A stretch of DNA of 64,000 bases from Duganella radicis (GTDB lineage Bacteria > Pseudomonadota > Gammaproteobacteria > Burkholderiales > Burkholderiaceae_D), in NCBI RefSeq assembly GCF_009720825.1, contig NZ_WNKY01000012.1, positions 98,156-162,155 of the forward strand. Direction: 5' to 3'. The position numbers and the translations under genes were made by a program. The notes beneath the pieces were generated by a model. It had not been told where the DNA came from and did no database searches. It was given only the letters and a program-made list of their open reading frames with translations. Below are positions 8,546 to 19,242 of this stretch, in pieces (position 1 is the stretch's first letter; each line of letters starts with the position of its first letter).

Positions 8546-9796
8546 ATGGACAAGCTTCTGATTCAAGGCGGTAACCGCCTGCAAGGCGACATCACCATCT
8601 CCGGCGCCAAGAACGCGGCGTTGCCTATCCTGTGCGCCGGTTTGCTGACTTCCGGCGATGTCGAACTGTCCAACGTGCCGCACCTGCACGATGTATCGAC
8701 CATCCTGAAACTGCTGGGCGAGACCGGCCTGAAAGTCACGCAGGACGGCGACAAGGTCACCCTGAACGGCAGCGCCATCACCAAGCTGGAAGCGCCGTAC
8801 GATCTGGTGAAAACCATGCGCGCCTCGATCCTGGTACTGGGTCCGCTGCTGGCGCGCTTCGGCGAAGCCAAGGTCTCGCTGCCGGGCGGCTGCGCCATCG
8901 GTTCACGTCCGGTGGATCAGCACATCAAGGGCTTGCAGGCGCTGGGCGCCGACATCACCGTTGAAGGCGGCTATATCTACGCCAAGTGCGCCAAGCTGAA
9001 AGGCGCGCGCATCGTCACCGACATGATCACCGTCACCGGCACCGAAAACCTGCTGATGGCCGCAACGCTGGCCGAAGGCGAAACCGTGCTGGAAAACGCC
9101 GCCTGCGAACCTGAAGTGACCGACCTTGCCAACCTGCTGGTGGCCATGGGCGCGAAAATCGAAGGCATCGGCACCAACCGTCTGGTGATTCAGGGCGTGA
9201 GCGAACTGCGTGGCGCCAGACACGCCGTGATTTCGGACCGCATCGAAGCGGCCACCTTCCTGTGCGCCGTCGCGGCCACCGGCGGCGATATCACCATCCG
9301 CAACACGCGCGTGGACATCATGGATGCGGCGCTGGACAAGCTGCGCGAGATCGGTGTGACGCTGACCATCGGCGACAACTGGATCCGTGCGCAGATGGAC
9401 AAGCGTCCGTCGCCTGTGACCTTCCGCACCACCGAATACCCGGGCTTCCCGACCGATATGCAGGCGCAATTCATGGCGGTGAACACCATCGCCAACGGCG
9501 CCAGCCGCGTGACGGAAACCATTTTTGAAAACCGCTTCATGCACGTCCAGGAGATGAACCGTCTGGGCGCGCAAATTGAAACCGATGGCAACACCGCCTT
9601 TATCAAAGGCGTTGAACAGCTGGTTGGCGCGCCTGTGATGGCGACCGACCTGCGTGCATCCGCTTCGCTGGTGATCGCCGGCCTGGCTGCGCGCGGTGAA
9701 ACGCTGGTCGACCGCATCTATCACCTGGACCGCGGCTACGATCAGATGGAAGTCAAACTCTCCGCCGTAGGCGCCAACATCAAGCGAATCAAGTAA
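8546..9796 (+). CDS. murA: UDP-N-acetylglucosamine 1-carboxyvinyltransferase
   Basis: MurA catalyses the first committed step of peptidoglycan synthesis, adding enolpyruvate from PEP to UDP-GlcNAc in the cytoplasm. It has 416 residues, a normal length. The N-terminal [13 protein letters not shown] motif is present, and the catalytic Cys (C116) lies in [15 protein letters not shown]. Because the active-site residue is Cys, the enzyme should be sensitive to fosfomycin. The [10 protein letters not shown] motif lies near the C-terminal third. It is followed 4 bases later by hisG, so murA and his are probably one transcript. Confidence 0.96.
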   Translation: MDKLLIQGGNRLQGDITISGAKNAALPILCAGLLTSGDVELSNVPHLHDVSTILKLLGETGLKVTQDGDKVTLNGSAITKLEAPYDLVKTMRASILVLGPLLARFGEAKVSLPGGCAIGSRPVDQHIKGLQALGADITVEGGYIYAKCAKLKGARIVTDMITVTGTENLLMAATLAEGETVLENAACEPEVTDLANLLVAMGAKIEGIGTNRLVIQGVSELRGARHAVISDRIEAATFLCAVAATGGDITIRNTRVDIMDAALDKLREIGVTLTIGDNWIRAQMDKRPSPVTFRTTEYPGFPTDMQAQFMAVNTIANGASRVTETIFENRFMHVQEMNRLGAQIETDGNTAFIKGVEQLVGAPVMATDLRASASLVIAGLAARGETLVDRIYHLDRGYDQMEVKLSAVGANIKRIK

Positions 9797-9800
9797 AACC

Positions 9801-10466
9801 ATGAGCACCTTTCAAGCCGACTCCCAGCAGCTGATTCTTGCGCTGTCGAAGGGCCGCATTTTCGAAGACACCCTGCCGCTGCTGGAAGCGGCCGGCATCA
9901 CCGTCACCGAGAATCCGGAAACCTCGCGCAAGCTGATCCTGCCGACCAACGACCCTGACGTGCGCGTGCTGATCGTGCGCGCGACCGACGTGCCGACCTA
10001 TGTGCAGCATGGCGCGGCGGACTTCGGCGTGGCCGGCAAGGATGTGCTGCTGGAGCACGGCGGCGAAGGCTTGTACCAGCCGATCGACCTGCATATCGCC
10101 GAGTGCCGCATGTCGGTCGCGGTGCGCAACGGCTTCGATTACGACACCGCCGTGCGCCAGGGCGCGCGCCTGCGCGTGGCCACCAAGTTCGTCGAAACCG
10201 CGCGCGCGCACTTCGCCAAGAAGGGCGTGCACGTGGACCTGATCAAGCTGTATGGCTCGATGGAGCTGGCACCGCTGGTCGGCCTGTCGGACGCGATTGT
10301 CGACGTGGTCAGCACTGGCGGTACGCTGCGCGCCAACGACCTGAAAGAGGTCGAGGCCATCATGGATATTTCCTCGCGCCTGATCGTGAATCAAGCCGCG
10401 CTGAAGATGAAACGCGAGCGCCTGCAACCGATTATCGAAGCATTTGAACGCGCATCCAAAAAATGA
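9801..10466 (+). CDS. hisG: ATP phosphoribosyltransferase, short form
   Basis: The first enzyme of histidine synthesis condenses ATP with PRPP. At 221 residues this is the short form (HisG_S), which lacks the C-terminal ACT-like regulatory domain and works as a hetero-octamer with HisZ. No hisZ is present in this window. Typical motifs are [40 protein letters not shown] and [18 protein letters not shown] (PRPP loop). The stop overlaps the hisD start (ATGA). Confidence 0.95.
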   Translation: MSTFQADSQQLILALSKGRIFEDTLPLLEAAGITVTENPETSRKLILPTNDPDVRVLIVRATDVPTYVQHGAADFGVAGKDVLLEHGGEGLYQPIDLHIAECRMSVAVRNGFDYDTAVRQGARLRVATKFVETARAHFAKKGVHVDLIKLYGSMELAPLVGLSDAIVDVVSTGGTLRANDLKEVEAIMDISSRLIVNQAALKMKRERLQPIIEAFERASKK

Positions 10467-11770
10467 TTACCAAGCTCGATTCCAGCCAGGCCGATTTCAA
10501 ACAGCGTCTGGACACCCTGCTGGCGTTTGAAGCCAGCACCGACGACGCCATCGAATCTGCCGTCGGCAAGATCCTCGCCGATGTGAAAGCACGCGGCGAT
10601 GCCGCCGTCCTCGAATACACCAACAAATTCGACCGCCTGCCGAACGGCGGCGCCACCAGCATGGCGGCGCTGGACGTGTCGCAGGAAGAACTGCAAGCGG
10701 CGCTGGCCGCGATTCCTGAAGCGCAGCGCAAGGCATTGGAAGTCGCAGCGCAGCGCGTGCGCGTGTTCCACGAACGCCAGAAGCAGGAACTGAACGGCTT
10801 CACCTACACCGAGCCTGATGGCACGGTGCTGGGTCAGCGCGTGACGCCGCTGGACCGCGTCGGTATCTACGTCCCTGGCGGTAAAGCCGCCTACCCATCG
10901 TCGGTACTGATGAACGCGATTCCGGCGCACGTCGCCGGCGTGGAAGAAATCATCATGGTGGTGCCAACGCCGGACGGGGTGAAAAACCAGATGGTGTTCG
11001 CCGCCGCCGCCATCGCTGGCGTGACGCGCGTGATCACCATCGGCGGCGCCCAAGCCGTGGCCGCGCTGGCCTACGGCACCGAAACCATACAGGCGGTCGA
11101 CAAAATCGTCGGCCCGGGCAACGCCTACGTGGCCTCGGCCAAGCGCCGCGTGTTCGGCACCGTCGGCATCGACATGATCGCCGGCCCGTCGGAAATCCTG
11201 ATCGTCGCCGACGGCACCACCGATCCTGACTGGGTCGCGATGGACCTGTTCTCGCAGGCGGAGCACGACGAGCTGGCGCAAGCCATCCTGCTGTGCCCGG
11301 ACGCCGACTACATCGCCAAGGTGGAAGCCAGCATAGAAAAGCTACTGCCACAGATGCCGCGCCAGGAAGTCATCAAGACCTCGCTGGGCGACCGCGGCGC
11401 GCTGGTCAAAGTGCGCGACATGGACCAAGCGTGCGCCATCGCCAACAGCATCGCCGCCGAGCACCTGGAGATCTCCGCCGTCGAGCCGCGGCAATGGGCC
11501 GACAAGATCCGCCACGCAGGCGCCATGTTCCTCGGCCGCTTCTCGTCCGAGTCGCTGGGCGACTACTGCTGCGGTCCGAATCACGTGCTGCCGACCTCGC
11601 GCACCGCGCGTTTCTCGTCGCCGCTGGGCGTGTACGATTTCCAGAAACGTTCATCCATCATTCACGTCAGCGAAGCCGGCGCCCAAACGCTGGGCAAGGT
11701 CGCGGCCGAACTGGCCTACGGCGAGGGCTTGCAGGCGCACGCCCGCAGCGCGGAGTTGCGCCTCAAATGA
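10463..11770 (+). CDS. hisD: Histidinol dehydrogenase
   Basis: This zinc enzyme oxidises histidinol to histidine in two NAD-dependent steps, the last reactions of the pathway. It has 435 residues. The signature segment [14 protein letters not shown], the [14 protein letters not shown] motif with the catalytic and zinc-binding residues, and the C-terminal [16 protein letters not shown] are all intact. It overlaps hisG by 4 bases upstream, and its stop overlaps the start of the inserted methyltransferase gene by 4 bases. Confidence 0.96.
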   Translation: MITKLDSSQADFKQRLDTLLAFEASTDDAIESAVGKILADVKARGDAAVLEYTNKFDRLPNGGATSMAALDVSQEELQAALAAIPEAQRKALEVAAQRVRVFHERQKQELNGFTYTEPDGTVLGQRVTPLDRVGIYVPGGKAAYPSSVLMNAIPAHVAGVEEIIMVVPTPDGVKNQMVFAAAAIAGVTRVITIGGAQAVAALAYGTETIQAVDKIVGPGNAYVASAKRRVFGTVGIDMIAGPSEILIVADGTTDPDWVAMDLFSQAEHDELAQAILLCPDADYIAKVEASIEKLLPQMPRQEVIKTSLGDRGALVKVRDMDQACAIANSIAAEHLEISAVEPRQWADKIRHAGAMFLGRFSSESLGDYCCGPNHVLPTSRTARFSSPLGVYDFQKRSSIIHVSEAGAQTLGKVAAELAYGEGLQAHARSAELRLK

Positions 11771-12558
11771 GTGATTGGCTCAATCAGGTTTTCTGTGAGG
11801 ATGCGCTGGCCGGACTGGCGCGCATCCCGGATGGTTCCATCGACCTGATTCTGACCGACCCGCCGTACAACCTCGGCAAGGACTACGGCAATGGCTCGGA
11901 CCAGCAAACGGTAGACGAATACCTGCGCTGGACCGAACAGTGGATCGACGCCGCCCTGCCCAAGCTCAAGCCCAACGGCAGCTTGTACATTTTCCTGACC
12001 TGGCGTTTTTCGCCGGAGATTTTCGTCATGCTGAAAAAGCGCATGACGATGATGAACGAAATTATCTGGGACCGCCGCGTGCCGTCGATGGGCGGCAGCG
12101 TGCGCAGCTTCTCGTCGGTGCACGACACCGTCGGTTTCTTCGTGCGCCGCAAGGATTACTACTTCGATCTCGACGCCGTGCGCATCCCGTACGACGCCGA
12201 GACCAAGAAAGCCCGCACGCGCTCCATCTTCATCGGCGCCAAGTGGCTGGAAGTGGGCTACAACCCTAAAGATGTGTGGAGCGTCTCGCGCCTGCACCGT
12301 GAGCATCCGGAGCGCGCCGATCATCCCACGCAAAAGCCGCTGGAGATTATCGAGCGCATGGTCAAGGCCTCGTGCCCGCCGGACGGCGTGGTGCTGGACC
12401 TGTTCATGGGCAGCGGTACGACGGCGGTGGCGGCCCGGCGCTGCGGCCGGAATTTTGTCGGATTCGAACTGAATCCCGAGTATTGCAGCATCATCGCCGA
12501 GCGCCTTGCCGCGCCGGAGGTGCCGATCAAGAAGTCCCGAAGTTTAGTCAACTCATAG
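11767..12558 (+). CDS. Solitary DNA methyltransferase (N4/N6 amino type, beta class) inside the his operon
   Basis: A predicted DNA adenine-N6 or cytosine-N4 methyltransferase of 263 residues. The catalytic motif IV TDPPYN (30-35) comes before the AdoMet-binding motif [10 protein letters not shown] (211-219), the order of the beta class, as in CcrM and YhdJ. DHPTQKP (about 190) is also typical. The start at 11767 overlaps the hisD stop (ATGA) and the gene ends 13 bases before hisC, so it should be co-transcribed with the his genes. No restriction endonuclease or specificity gene is nearby, so it looks like an orphan regulatory or epigenetic enzyme. The recognition site cannot be read from the sequence. 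Confidence 0.9.
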   Translation: MSDWLNQVFCEDALAGLARIPDGSIDLILTDPPYNLGKDYGNGSDQQTVDEYLRWTEQWIDAALPKLKPNGSLYIFLTWRFSPEIFVMLKKRMTMMNEIIWDRRVPSMGGSVRSFSSVHDTVGFFVRRKDYYFDLDAVRIPYDAETKKARTRSIFIGAKWLEVGYNPKDVWSVSRLHREHPERADHPTQKPLEIIERMVKASCPPDGVVLDLFMGSGTTAVAARRCGRNFVGFELNPEYCSIIAERLAAPEVPIKKSRSLVNS

Positions 12559-12571
12559 GAGCCCGAGTAAG

Positions 12572-13666
12572 ATGTCCCCCATCGCCACGCTGGTCAACAG
12601 CACCATCCGCCCCGACGTACAAGCTGTAGCCAGCTACCACGTCGCTGACGCGAGTGGTTTTATCAAACTGGATGCGATGGAGAACCCTTACCACCTGCCG
12701 CATCATCTGCGCGAGGACCTGGCGCATCGGCTGGCCGACGTGGCGCTCAACCGCTATCCGGCGCCGGCCTACAGCAGCATCAAGCAGCGCATCAGGGATA
12801 AGCTGGGGGTGCCGGCCGGTTACGACGTCATTCTCGGCAATGGCTCGGATGAGCTGATCTCGATCCTGTGCATGGCCTGCGCCATGCAGGACCGCCGCGC
12901 CACCGTGGTCGCGCCGACGCCGTCGTTCGTGATGTACCAGCGCTCGGCGCAATTCGCCGGCATGGACTATATCGGCGTGCCGCTGAAAGCCGACATGACG
13001 CTCGACCTGCCGGCCATGCTGGCCACCATCGCAAAACACAAGCCGGCGCTGGTGTTCCTGTCCTACCCCAACAACCCGACCGGCAACCTGTTCGCCGAAG
13101 ACGACATCATCGCCATCATCGAGGCGCTGGACGGTTTCGGGCTGGCCGTGGTGGACGAGGCCTACGAGCCCTTCGCCCAGCAAACCTTGATGCACCGCCT
13201 GCCGGAATTTAACAATCTGGTGGTGATGCGCACCGTGTCCAAGCTGGGCCTGGCCGGCATCCGCCTCGGCTACATGTCGGCGGCGCCGCAATTGCTGGCG
13301 GAATTCGACAAAGTGCGGCCTCCTTACAACATCAACGTATTGACCCAGGTTGCGGCCGAATTCGCGCTCGACCACCTGGAGGTGCTGAACCAGCAGGCGG
13401 CCGCGTTGCGCGCCGCACGCGCCGATCTGACGGCTGCATTGGCCGCCATGCCGGGCGTGGAGGTATTTCCGTCGGCGGCGAATTTTATCTTGATTCGCGT
13501 GCCCGATTCCGACGCCATCAACGCAAAACTGCTGTCTCACAAGGTATTAATTAAAAATGTGAGTAAAATGCACAGTGTGCTGGCCAATTGTTTACGTATT
13601 ACCGTTAGCACCCCGGAAGAAAATTCCACCTTCCTCGATGCCTTCGCTGCATCGCAGGCAGCCTGA
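12572..13666 (+). CDS. hisC: Histidinol-phosphate aminotransferase
   Basis: A PLP enzyme that transaminates imidazole acetol phosphate with glutamate. It has 364 residues and a fold-type I aminotransferase pattern: [28 protein letters not shown], and the PLP-binding lysine K224 in [14 protein letters not shown]. The position downstream of hisD and upstream of hisB supports HisC over related aminotransferases. The gene starts 13 bases after the methyltransferase. Confidence 0.94.
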   Translation: MSPIATLVNSTIRPDVQAVASYHVADASGFIKLDAMENPYHLPHHLREDLAHRLADVALNRYPAPAYSSIKQRIRDKLGVPAGYDVILGNGSDELISILCMACAMQDRRATVVAPTPSFVMYQRSAQFAGMDYIGVPLKADMTLDLPAMLATIAKHKPALVFLSYPNNPTGNLFAEDDIIAIIEALDGFGLAVVDEAYEPFAQQTLMHRLPEFNNLVVMRTVSKLGLAGIRLGYMSAAPQLLAEFDKVRPPYNINVLTQVAAEFALDHLEVLNQQAAALRAARADLTAALAAMPGVEVFPSAANFILIRVPDSDAINAKLLSHKVLIKNVSKMHSVLANCLRITVSTPEENSTFLDAFAASQAA

Positions 13667-13684
13667 CACCATCGCGAGCTTTTC

Positions 13685-14275
13685 ATGAACCGCACCGCAG
13701 AAATCATCCGCAACACCAACGAGACGCAAGTCCGTGTCTCGATCAACCTGGACGGCACCGGCAAACAGAAACTGAACACCGGCGTGCCCTTCCTCGATCA
13801 CATGCTGGACCAGATCGCCCGCCACGGCCTGTTCGACCTGGAAGTCGAAGCCACCGGCGATATCCATATCGACAACCACCACACGGTGGAAGACGTCGGC
13901 ATCACGCTGGGCATGGCGGTGGCCAAGGCCATCGGCGACCGCAAGGGCATTGTGCGCTATGGCCACTCCTACGTTCCGCTGGACGAGGCGCTGTCGCGCG
14001 TCGTGCTGGACTTCTCCGGTCGCCCGGGCATCGAGTACCACATCCCGTTCACGCGCGCCATGATCGGCACCTTTGACGTCGACCTGACGCTGGAATTCTT
14101 CCGCGGCTTCGTCAACCACGCGCTGGTGACGCTGCACATCGACAACCTGCGCGGCACCAACGCCCACCACCAGTGCGAAACCGTGTTCAAGGCCTTCGGC
14201 CGCGCGCTGCGCATGGCGTCCGAGCTGGACCCGCGCGCCGCCGGCACCATCCCGTCGACCAAGGGCACCCTGTAA
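13685..14275 (+). CDS. hisB: Imidazoleglycerol-phosphate dehydratase
   Basis: The manganese enzyme that dehydrates imidazoleglycerol phosphate. At 196 residues this is the monofunctional dehydratase, without the phosphatase domain found in E. coli HisB. Metal-binding His/Glu motifs are seen in [31 protein letters not shown]-like [11 protein letters not shown] and [15 protein letters not shown]. It sits between hisC and hisH with short gaps. The histidinol phosphatase must be encoded elsewhere. Confidence 0.96.
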   Translation: MNRTAEIIRNTNETQVRVSINLDGTGKQKLNTGVPFLDHMLDQIARHGLFDLEVEATGDIHIDNHHTVEDVGITLGMAVAKAIGDRKGIVRYGHSYVPLDEALSRVVLDFSGRPGIEYHIPFTRAMIGTFDVDLTLEFFRGFVNHALVTLHIDNLRGTNAHHQCETVFKAFGRALRMASELDPRAAGTIPSTKGTL

Positions 14276-14285
14276 GCCATCCATC

Positions 14286-14924
14286 ATGAAAAAAATCGTA
14301 GTAGTTGATTACGGCATGGGTAATCTGCGTTCGGTTGCGCAAGCCCTGCGCGCCGTGGCGCCGGAAGCCAATGTGCTGATTTCCGGCGAAGTGGCCGATA
14401 TCGCAAGCGCCGACCGCATCGTGCTGCCCGGCCAGGGCGCCATGCCGGACTGCATGCGCAGCCTGCGCGAATCCGGCGTCCAGGAAGCCCTGCTGGCGGC
14501 GTCGAAACAGGTCCCGCTAATGGGAGTGTGCATCGGCGAGCAAATGTTGTTTGATGTCAGCGAGGAAGGCAATGCCGCCGGCCTGGGCCTGCTGCCCGGC
14601 AAGGTGGTGCGCTTCCAGCTGGACGGCCAGGTGCAGGAAGACGGTTCGCGCTTCAAGGTACCGCAAATGGGGTGGAACCAAGTGCGGCAAACGGCGTCTC
14701 ATCCGATGTGGCAGGATATTCCGGACAACGCGTATTTCTATTTCGTGCACAGCTATTTTGCCCAGCCGGAGCAGGCCGCGCACACCGTTGGGCAAACTGT
14801 CTACGGTGCGCCGTTCAGCTGCGCCGTGGCCCGTGATAATATTTTCGCGACCCAGTTCCACCCGGAGAAAAGCGCCGCCACCGGCCTACAGCTGTACAAG
14901 AACTTTGTTCACTGGAACCCTTGA
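14286..14924 (+). CDS. hisH: Imidazole glycerol phosphate synthase, glutaminase subunit
   Basis: The class I glutamine amidotransferase subunit that supplies ammonia to HisF. It has 212 residues. The catalytic triad is intact: Cys82 in GVCIGEQ, and His192 and Glu194 in [11 protein letters not shown]. The N terminus [13 protein letters not shown] is typical. It forms a complex with HisF, encoded two genes downstream, in the order hisH-hisA-hisF as in other proteobacteria. Confidence 0.95.
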   Translation: MKKIVVVDYGMGNLRSVAQALRAVAPEANVLISGEVADIASADRIVLPGQGAMPDCMRSLRESGVQEALLAASKQVPLMGVCIGEQMLFDVSEEGNAAGLGLLPGKVVRFQLDGQVQEDGSRFKVPQMGWNQVRQTASHPMWQDIPDNAYFYFVHSYFAQPEQAAHTVGQTVYGAPFSCAVARDNIFATQFHPEKSAATGLQLYKNFVHWNP

Positions 14925-14954
14925 TTTCTATTTTCTAATTTATCTGAAACCATC

Positions 14955-15743
14955 ATGCTGCTCATTCCTGCCATCGACCTCAAAGACGGTCACTGCGTTC
15001 GCCTGAAACAAGGCGATATGGAACTCGCCACCGTATTCTCCGAAGATCCGGCCGAGATGGCCCTGCATTGGCTGAAGCAAGGCGCGCGCCGCCTGCACCT
15101 GGTTGACCTGAACGGCGCCTTCGCCGGCAAGCCGAAGAACGAGGCCGCCATCAAGTCCATCCTGAAAGCGGTGCAGGATTTCGCGGAAGAAAACGACCTC
15201 GAAGAGATCCCGGTGCAACTGGGCGGCGGCATCCGCGACCTCGACACCATCGAGCGCTACCTGGACGCCGGCATCACCTACGTCATCATCGGCACCGCCG
15301 CCGTGAAAGAGCCGGGCTTCCTGCACGATGCCTGTGGCGCCTTCCCGGGCCACATCATCGTCGGCCTGGACGCCAAGGACGGCAAGGTCGCCACCGACGG
15401 CTGGAGCAAGATGTCCGGCCACGAGGTGATCGACCTGGCCAAGAAGTTCGAAGCCTACGGCGTGGAATCCATCATCTACACCGACATCGGCCGTGACGGC
15501 ATGATGGGCGGCGTCAACATCGAAGCCACCGTCAAGCTGGCGCAAGCCGTGAAGATTCCGGTGATCGCCTCCGGCGGCCTGCACAACATCAGTGACGTGG
15601 AAGCCCTGTGCGCGGTGCAGGATGAAGGCATCGAAGGCGTGATTTGCGGCCGTTCGATCTACGAAGGCACCATCGATCTGGCGTCGGCGCAGGAGCGCGC
15701 GGACGTGCTGAGCGGCGACCTGATCGAGGAAGAAGACGAATAA
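14955..15743 (+). CDS. hisA: Phosphoribosylformimino-AICAR ribotide isomerase
   Basis: A TIM-barrel isomerase that catalyses the Amadori rearrangement of ProFAR. It has 262 residues, slightly longer than most because of an acidic C-terminal tail ending EEEDE. The catalytic aspartates are D8 (IPAIDLKDG) and D139 (VGLDAKDG), and the phosphate-binding loops QLGGGIRD and [10 protein letters not shown] are present. It starts 30 bases after hisH and ends 2 bases before hisF. Confidence 0.95.
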   Translation: MLLIPAIDLKDGHCVRLKQGDMELATVFSEDPAEMALHWLKQGARRLHLVDLNGAFAGKPKNEAAIKSILKAVQDFAEENDLEEIPVQLGGGIRDLDTIERYLDAGITYVIIGTAAVKEPGFLHDACGAFPGHIIVGLDAKDGKVATDGWSKMSGHEVIDLAKKFEAYGVESIIYTDIGRDGMMGGVNIEATVKLAQAVKIPVIASGGLHNISDVEALCAVQDEGIEGVICGRSIYEGTIDLASAQERADVLSGDLIEEEDE

Positions 15744-15745
15744 TC

Positions 15746-16519
15746 ATGCTGGCTAAACGCATCATCCCTTGCCTCGACGTGACCGATGGCCGCGTCGTCA
15801 AAGGCGTCAACTTCACCGAGCTGCGCGATGCCGGCGACCCGGTGGAAATCGCGCGCCGCTACGATGAGCAGGGCGCCGATGAGCTGACCTTTCTCGACAT
15901 CACCGCCACCAGCGACAACCGCGGCCTGATCCTCGACATCATCGAAGCGGTGGCTTCGCAAGTCTTCATTCCGCTGACCGTGGGCGGCGGCGTGCGCGAG
16001 GTGGCCGATGTGCGCCGCCTGCTGAACGCCGGCGCCGACAAGGTCAGCATGAACTCGTCGGCGGTATCGAATCCGCAACTGGTGTACGAAGCCTCGCAGA
16101 AGCACGGTTCGCAGTGCATCGTGGTGGCGATCGACGCCAAGCAGACCTCGCCCGGCAAATGGGAAGTGTTCACCCACGGCGGCCGCAAGGCCACCGGCAT
16201 CGACGCCATCGAATGGGCCAAAAAGATGGAACAGCTGGGCGCCGGCGAAATCCTGCTGACCAGCATGGACAAGGATGGCACCAAGTCCGGCTTCGACCTG
16301 GGCCTGACGCGCGGCGTGTCCGACGCGATCGGCATCCCGGTGATCGCTTCCGGCGGCGTGGGCGGCCTGCAAGACCTGGCCGACGGCGTCAAGCTGGGCA
16401 AGGCCGACGCGGTGCTGGCGGCCAGCATCTTCCACTATGGCCAGCACACGGTGCAGGAAGCCAAGCGCTTCATGGCGCAGCAAGGCATTCCGATGCGCCT
16501 GGATGGAGCAGCGCGATGA
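15746..16519 (+). CDS. hisF: Imidazole glycerol phosphate synthase, cyclase subunit
   Basis: The TIM-barrel cyclase that uses HisH-derived ammonia to form imidazole glycerol phosphate and AICAR. It has 257 residues, with catalytic D11 ([10 protein letters not shown]) and D130 (VAIDAKQ), and phosphate loops VGGGVREV and [10 protein letters not shown]. The start was placed at ATG 15746, 2 bases after hisA, because the homologous N terminus [12 protein letters not shown] begins there and the longer frame overlaps hisA. It overlaps hisI by 4 bases. Confidence 0.96.
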   Translation: MLAKRIIPCLDVTDGRVVKGVNFTELRDAGDPVEIARRYDEQGADELTFLDITATSDNRGLILDIIEAVASQVFIPLTVGGGVREVADVRRLLNAGADKVSMNSSAVSNPQLVYEASQKHGSQCIVVAIDAKQTSPGKWEVFTHGGRKATGIDAIEWAKKMEQLGAGEILLTSMDKDGTKSGFDLGLTRGVSDAIGIPVIASGGVGGLQDLADGVKLGKADAVLAASIFHYGQHTVQEAKRFMAQQGIPMRLDGAAR

Positions 16520-16941
16520 ATGCACCTGTCCAGCCAAAAGCAGCCTGGCTGAAAAAAGTAAAGTGGGACGAGCACGGCCTGGTGCCGGTGATCGCCCAGG
16601 AAGCCGGCAGCAACGACGTGCTGATGTTCGCCTGGATGAACCGCGAGGCCTTGGCCAAGACGGTGGAGCTGGGCGAAGCGGTCTATTGGAGCCGTTCGCG
16701 CAAGAAGCTGTGGCACAAGGGCGAAGAGTCCGGCCACGTGCAGAAAGTGCTGGAGGTGCGGCTCGACTGCGATGAAGACGTGATCCTGCTGAAAATCGAG
16801 CAGGCCGGCGGCATCGCCTGCCACACCGGCCGCCACTCCTGCTTCTTCCAGAAGTTCGAGGGCGACGCCCAGGAAGGCGACTGGCAAAACACCGAGCCGG
16901 TACTGAAAGACCCGAGCGATATTTACAAGGCAGGCAAATGA
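16516..16941 (+). CDS. hisI: Phosphoribosyl-AMP cyclohydrolase
   Basis: The zinc enzyme that opens the adenine ring of PR-AMP. It has 141 residues and is separate from HisE, unlike the E. coli fusion. The zinc and magnesium motifs are intact: [13 protein letters not shown] and [11 protein letters not shown], with [19 protein letters not shown] upstream. The start at 16516 overlaps the hisF stop (ATGA), and the 3' end overlaps hisE by 4 bases. Confidence 0.95.
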   Translation: MNAPVQPKAAWLKKVKWDEHGLVPVIAQEAGSNDVLMFAWMNREALAKTVELGEAVYWSRSRKKLWHKGEESGHVQKVLEVRLDCDEDVILLKIEQAGGIACHTGRHSCFFQKFEGDAQEGDWQNTEPVLKDPSDIYKAGK

Positions 16942-17276
16942 GCACCATTCTTGACCGCCTGGCGGACGTGATCGAATCGCGCAAGCCGGCCAATGGCGGC
17001 GATCCCGCCACCTCCTACACTTCCAAGCTGTTCACCAAGGGCGACGACGCCATCCTGAAAAAGATCGGCGAGGAGGCCACCGAAACTGTGATGGCCGCCA
17101 AGGACGCGCGCGCCGGCGGCGACAGCGGCAAGGTGCTGTACGAAGTGGCCGACTTGTGGTTCCATACCATGGTGTTGCTGGCCCAGTTCGACCTCAAGCC
17201 GCAGCAGGTGCTCGATGAACTGGCGCGCCGCGAGGGCGTGTCCGGCATCGAGGAAAAAGCATCCCGCAAAGAATAA
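16938..17276 (+). CDS. hisE: Phosphoribosyl-ATP pyrophosphatase
   Basis: A MazG-like all-alpha NTP pyrophosphatase that converts PR-ATP to PR-AMP in the second step of histidine synthesis. It has 112 residues. Metal-binding acidic residues lie in [16 protein letters not shown] and [14 protein letters not shown]. It overlaps hisI by 4 bases and is the last his gene of the cluster. hinT starts 12 bases later. Confidence 0.94.
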   Translation: MSTILDRLADVIESRKPANGGDPATSYTSKLFTKGDDAILKKIGEEATETVMAAKDARAGGDSGKVLYEVADLWFHTMVLLAQFDLKPQQVLDELARREGVSGIEEKASRKE

Positions 17277-17288
17277 ACGGAGCCTTTC

Positions 17289-17657
17289 GTGGAAAACTGC
17301 ATCTTTTGCAAAATAGCCGAAAAGAAAATCCCTTCGACCACGGTGTACGAAGATGACGAGCTGCTGGCGTTCAAGGATATCAACCCGCATGCCCCGGTGC
17401 ACCTGTTGGTGATTCCAAAAAAACATTTCTCGACCTTGCAGGACGCCGCCGCCGAGCCTGAACTGCTGGGCAAGATGCTGGCGCTGGCCCCCCGTCTGGC
17501 AGAGGAAGCCGGCTGTGCGGTAGGGTACGATGCCGGCGGCGCGCCGCAGCGCGGCTACAAGACGCTGATTAACAGTGGGCCGGATGGCGGTCAGGAGGTG
17601 TACCATTTACACCTGCACGTGATCGGCGGCGCGCATCCGTGGCGCGGCCAGCGTTAA
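17289..17657 (+). CDS. hinT: HIT-family purine nucleoside phosphoramidase
   Basis: A small HIT hydrolase (122 residues) that cleaves nucleoside phosphoramidates such as aminoacyl-AMP. The histidine triad H106-x-H108-x-H110 lies in YHLHLHVIGG, and the N-terminal CIFCKIAEKKIPSTTVYED is typical of HinT. Translation begins at GTG 17289, preceded by a CGGAG ribosome site. The hisE-hinT-tatA order is common in betaproteobacteria. Confidence 0.93.
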   Translation: MENCIFCKIAEKKIPSTTVYEDDELLAFKDINPHAPVHLLVIPKKHFSTLQDAAAEPELLGKMLALAPRLAEEAGCAVGYDAGGAPQRGYKTLINSGPDGGQEVYHLHLHVIGGAHPWRGQR

Positions 17658-17745
17658 TCGGCCGCCGGATCACTACATTTACCGCAGGCACTGCGCTTCG
17701 CTTATACTGTGGCAGCAGTCCTGGAATCAACGAATTTAGGGGAAT

Positions 17746-17952
17746 ATGATGGGTTCTTTTAGTATTTGGCACTGGCTGATCGTACTGGTGATCGTCATGC
17801 TGGTCTTCGGCACCAAGAAGCTGGGCAACATGGGTTCGGACATCGGCAAGGCCGTCAAGGGCTTCAAGGATGGCGTGAAGGGCGCGGACGAAGACAAGCC
17901 GGCCGCTCCGGCACCGGGCACCATCGACGTCGACACGAAAGAGAAGAAGTAA
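17746..17952 (+). CDS. tatA: Twin-arginine translocase subunit TatA
   Basis: The pore-forming subunit of the Tat system, which exports folded proteins across the inner membrane. The protein has 68 residues, with one N-terminal transmembrane helix ([20 protein letters not shown]), the [10 protein letters not shown] hinge, an amphipathic helix with [12 protein letters not shown], and a short charged tail. Two adjacent ATG codons (17746 and 17749) are both possible starts after an AGGGGAA site. A TATACT at 17703-17708 is a possible -10 box. Confidence 0.94.
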   Translation: MMGSFSIWHWLIVLVIVMLVFGTKKLGNMGSDIGKAVKGFKDGVKGADEDKPAAPAPGTIDVDTKEKK

Positions 17953-17965
17953 GTAGCCTTTTCTT

Positions 17966-18475
17966 ATGATCGATCTCGGTCTTACCAAACTTGCTGTCAT
18001 CGGCGTGGTTGCGCTGGTCGTCATCGGTCCTGAAAAGTTGCCCAAGGTGGCGCGCATGGCCGGGACGCTGTACGGCCGCGCCCAGCGTTACCTGAACGAA
18101 GTGAAGTCCGAAGTCACGCGTGAAATCGAACTGGAGGAACTGCGCAACCTGAAGAAGGAAGTGCAGGACGCTGCCCAGAACATCAAGGCGGATGTGGAAA
18201 ATTCGATCGCGCAAAACATGTCCGAGGTCGAAAACGCCTTCAGCGAAAGCACGTACGATGGCACGCCGTCGTATGAGCCGGTCTCGTTCGGCCATGTCAC
18301 CACCGAAGATTTGTCGCGCAAGGCGCGCGAGTTCCGCCGCAAGAAGTTGGTGCGCAACTCGGCCATTCCCAACTGGTACAAGCAGCGCCATGGCGGCAAG
18401 CTGCACGTAACCTCGGGCGCGGCGCGGGTGGCCCGCTTCCGTCCTCGCGGCCCTACCAATAGCTCTTTCTTTTAA
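17966..18475 (+). CDS. tatB: Twin-arginine translocase subunit TatB
   Basis: TatB binds Tat substrates together with TatC. It has 169 residues, with an N-terminal helix MIDLGLTKLAVIGVVALVVI followed by GPEKLPKVARMAGTL and a long amphipathic, probably coiled-coil region (about 35-90). The C-terminal half is basic and less conserved. It lies 13 bases after tatA, and tatC starts immediately after the stop codon. Confidence 0.92.
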   Translation: MIDLGLTKLAVIGVVALVVIGPEKLPKVARMAGTLYGRAQRYLNEVKSEVTREIELEELRNLKKEVQDAAQNIKADVENSIAQNMSEVENAFSESTYDGTPSYEPVSFGHVTTEDLSRKAREFRRKKLVRNSAIPNWYKQRHGGKLHVTSGAARVARFRPRGPTNSSFF

Positions 18476-19231
18476 ATGACGACACCTAATCCGGGCGAAG
18501 AGACCTTTATCTCTCACCTGATCGAACTGCGCGACCGCCTGGTCAAGGCATCGATCGGGATTGCGCTGGTGTGTATCGGCCTGATGATCTGGCCGGGGCC
18601 TTCGCATATCTACGACATCATTGCCGAGCCGATGATCCGTTCGCTGCCGGAAGGGTCGAAGATGATTGCCACCGGCGTGATATCGCCGTTTCTGGTGCCG
18701 ATGAAGGTCACCCTGGTGATCGCGATTATCCTGTCCTTGCCGTGGGTGCTGTATCAGCTGTGGGCCTTCGTGGCGCCGGGTTTGTACGCGCATGAGAAGC
18801 GCCTGATTGCACCGCTGGTGATTTCCTCGTCGGTGCTGTTCATGGCCGGCGTGGCGTTCTGCTATTTCCTGGTGTTTGGCCGGGTGTTCCAGTTCATTGC
18901 CGAATTCTCGCCGACCTCGATTGCGGTGACGCCGGACATCGAGAACTATCTGGATTTCGTGATGTCGATGTGCCTGGCGTTTGGCGCGACCTTTGAGGTG
19001 CCGGTGGTGGTGGTGATCCTGGTGCGCATGGGGCTGGTGAGCGTGGCCAAGCTGAAAGAGATTCGTCCTTACGCGATTGTGGGCGCCTTCGTGATCGCCG
19101 CGATTGTCACGCCGCCGGATGCCGTGTCGATGTTCTCGCTGGCGATTCCGATGTGCCTGCTGTTCGAACTGGGCCTGCTGGTCGCGCCGCTGTTCGTCCG
19201 CATCTCCACCGCCCCGGAAGAAAAAGCCTGA
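18476..19231 (+). CDS. tatC: Twin-arginine translocase subunit TatC
   Basis: The polytopic receptor for twin-arginine signal peptides. It has 251 residues and six hydrophobic helices. The N terminus EETFISHLIELRDRLVKA and the periplasmic loop segment LWAFVAPGLYAHEKR are diagnostic. Conserved Glu residues occur in FGATFEVPVVVVILVRMG. It begins on the base after the tatB stop and is the end of the long plus-strand block that starts with gltB. A minus-strand gene converges 11 bases downstream. Confidence 0.96.
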   Translation: MTTPNPGEETFISHLIELRDRLVKASIGIALVCIGLMIWPGPSHIYDIIAEPMIRSLPEGSKMIATGVISPFLVPMKVTLVIAIILSLPWVLYQLWAFVAPGLYAHEKRLIAPLVISSSVLFMAGVAFCYFLVFGRVFQFIAEFSPTSIAVTPDIENYLDFVMSMCLAFGATFEVPVVVVILVRMGLVSVAKLKEIRPYAIVGAFVIAAIVTPPDAVSMFSLAIPMCLLFELGLLVAPLFVRISTAPEEKA

Positions 19232-19242
19232 CGGGCTAGGTC

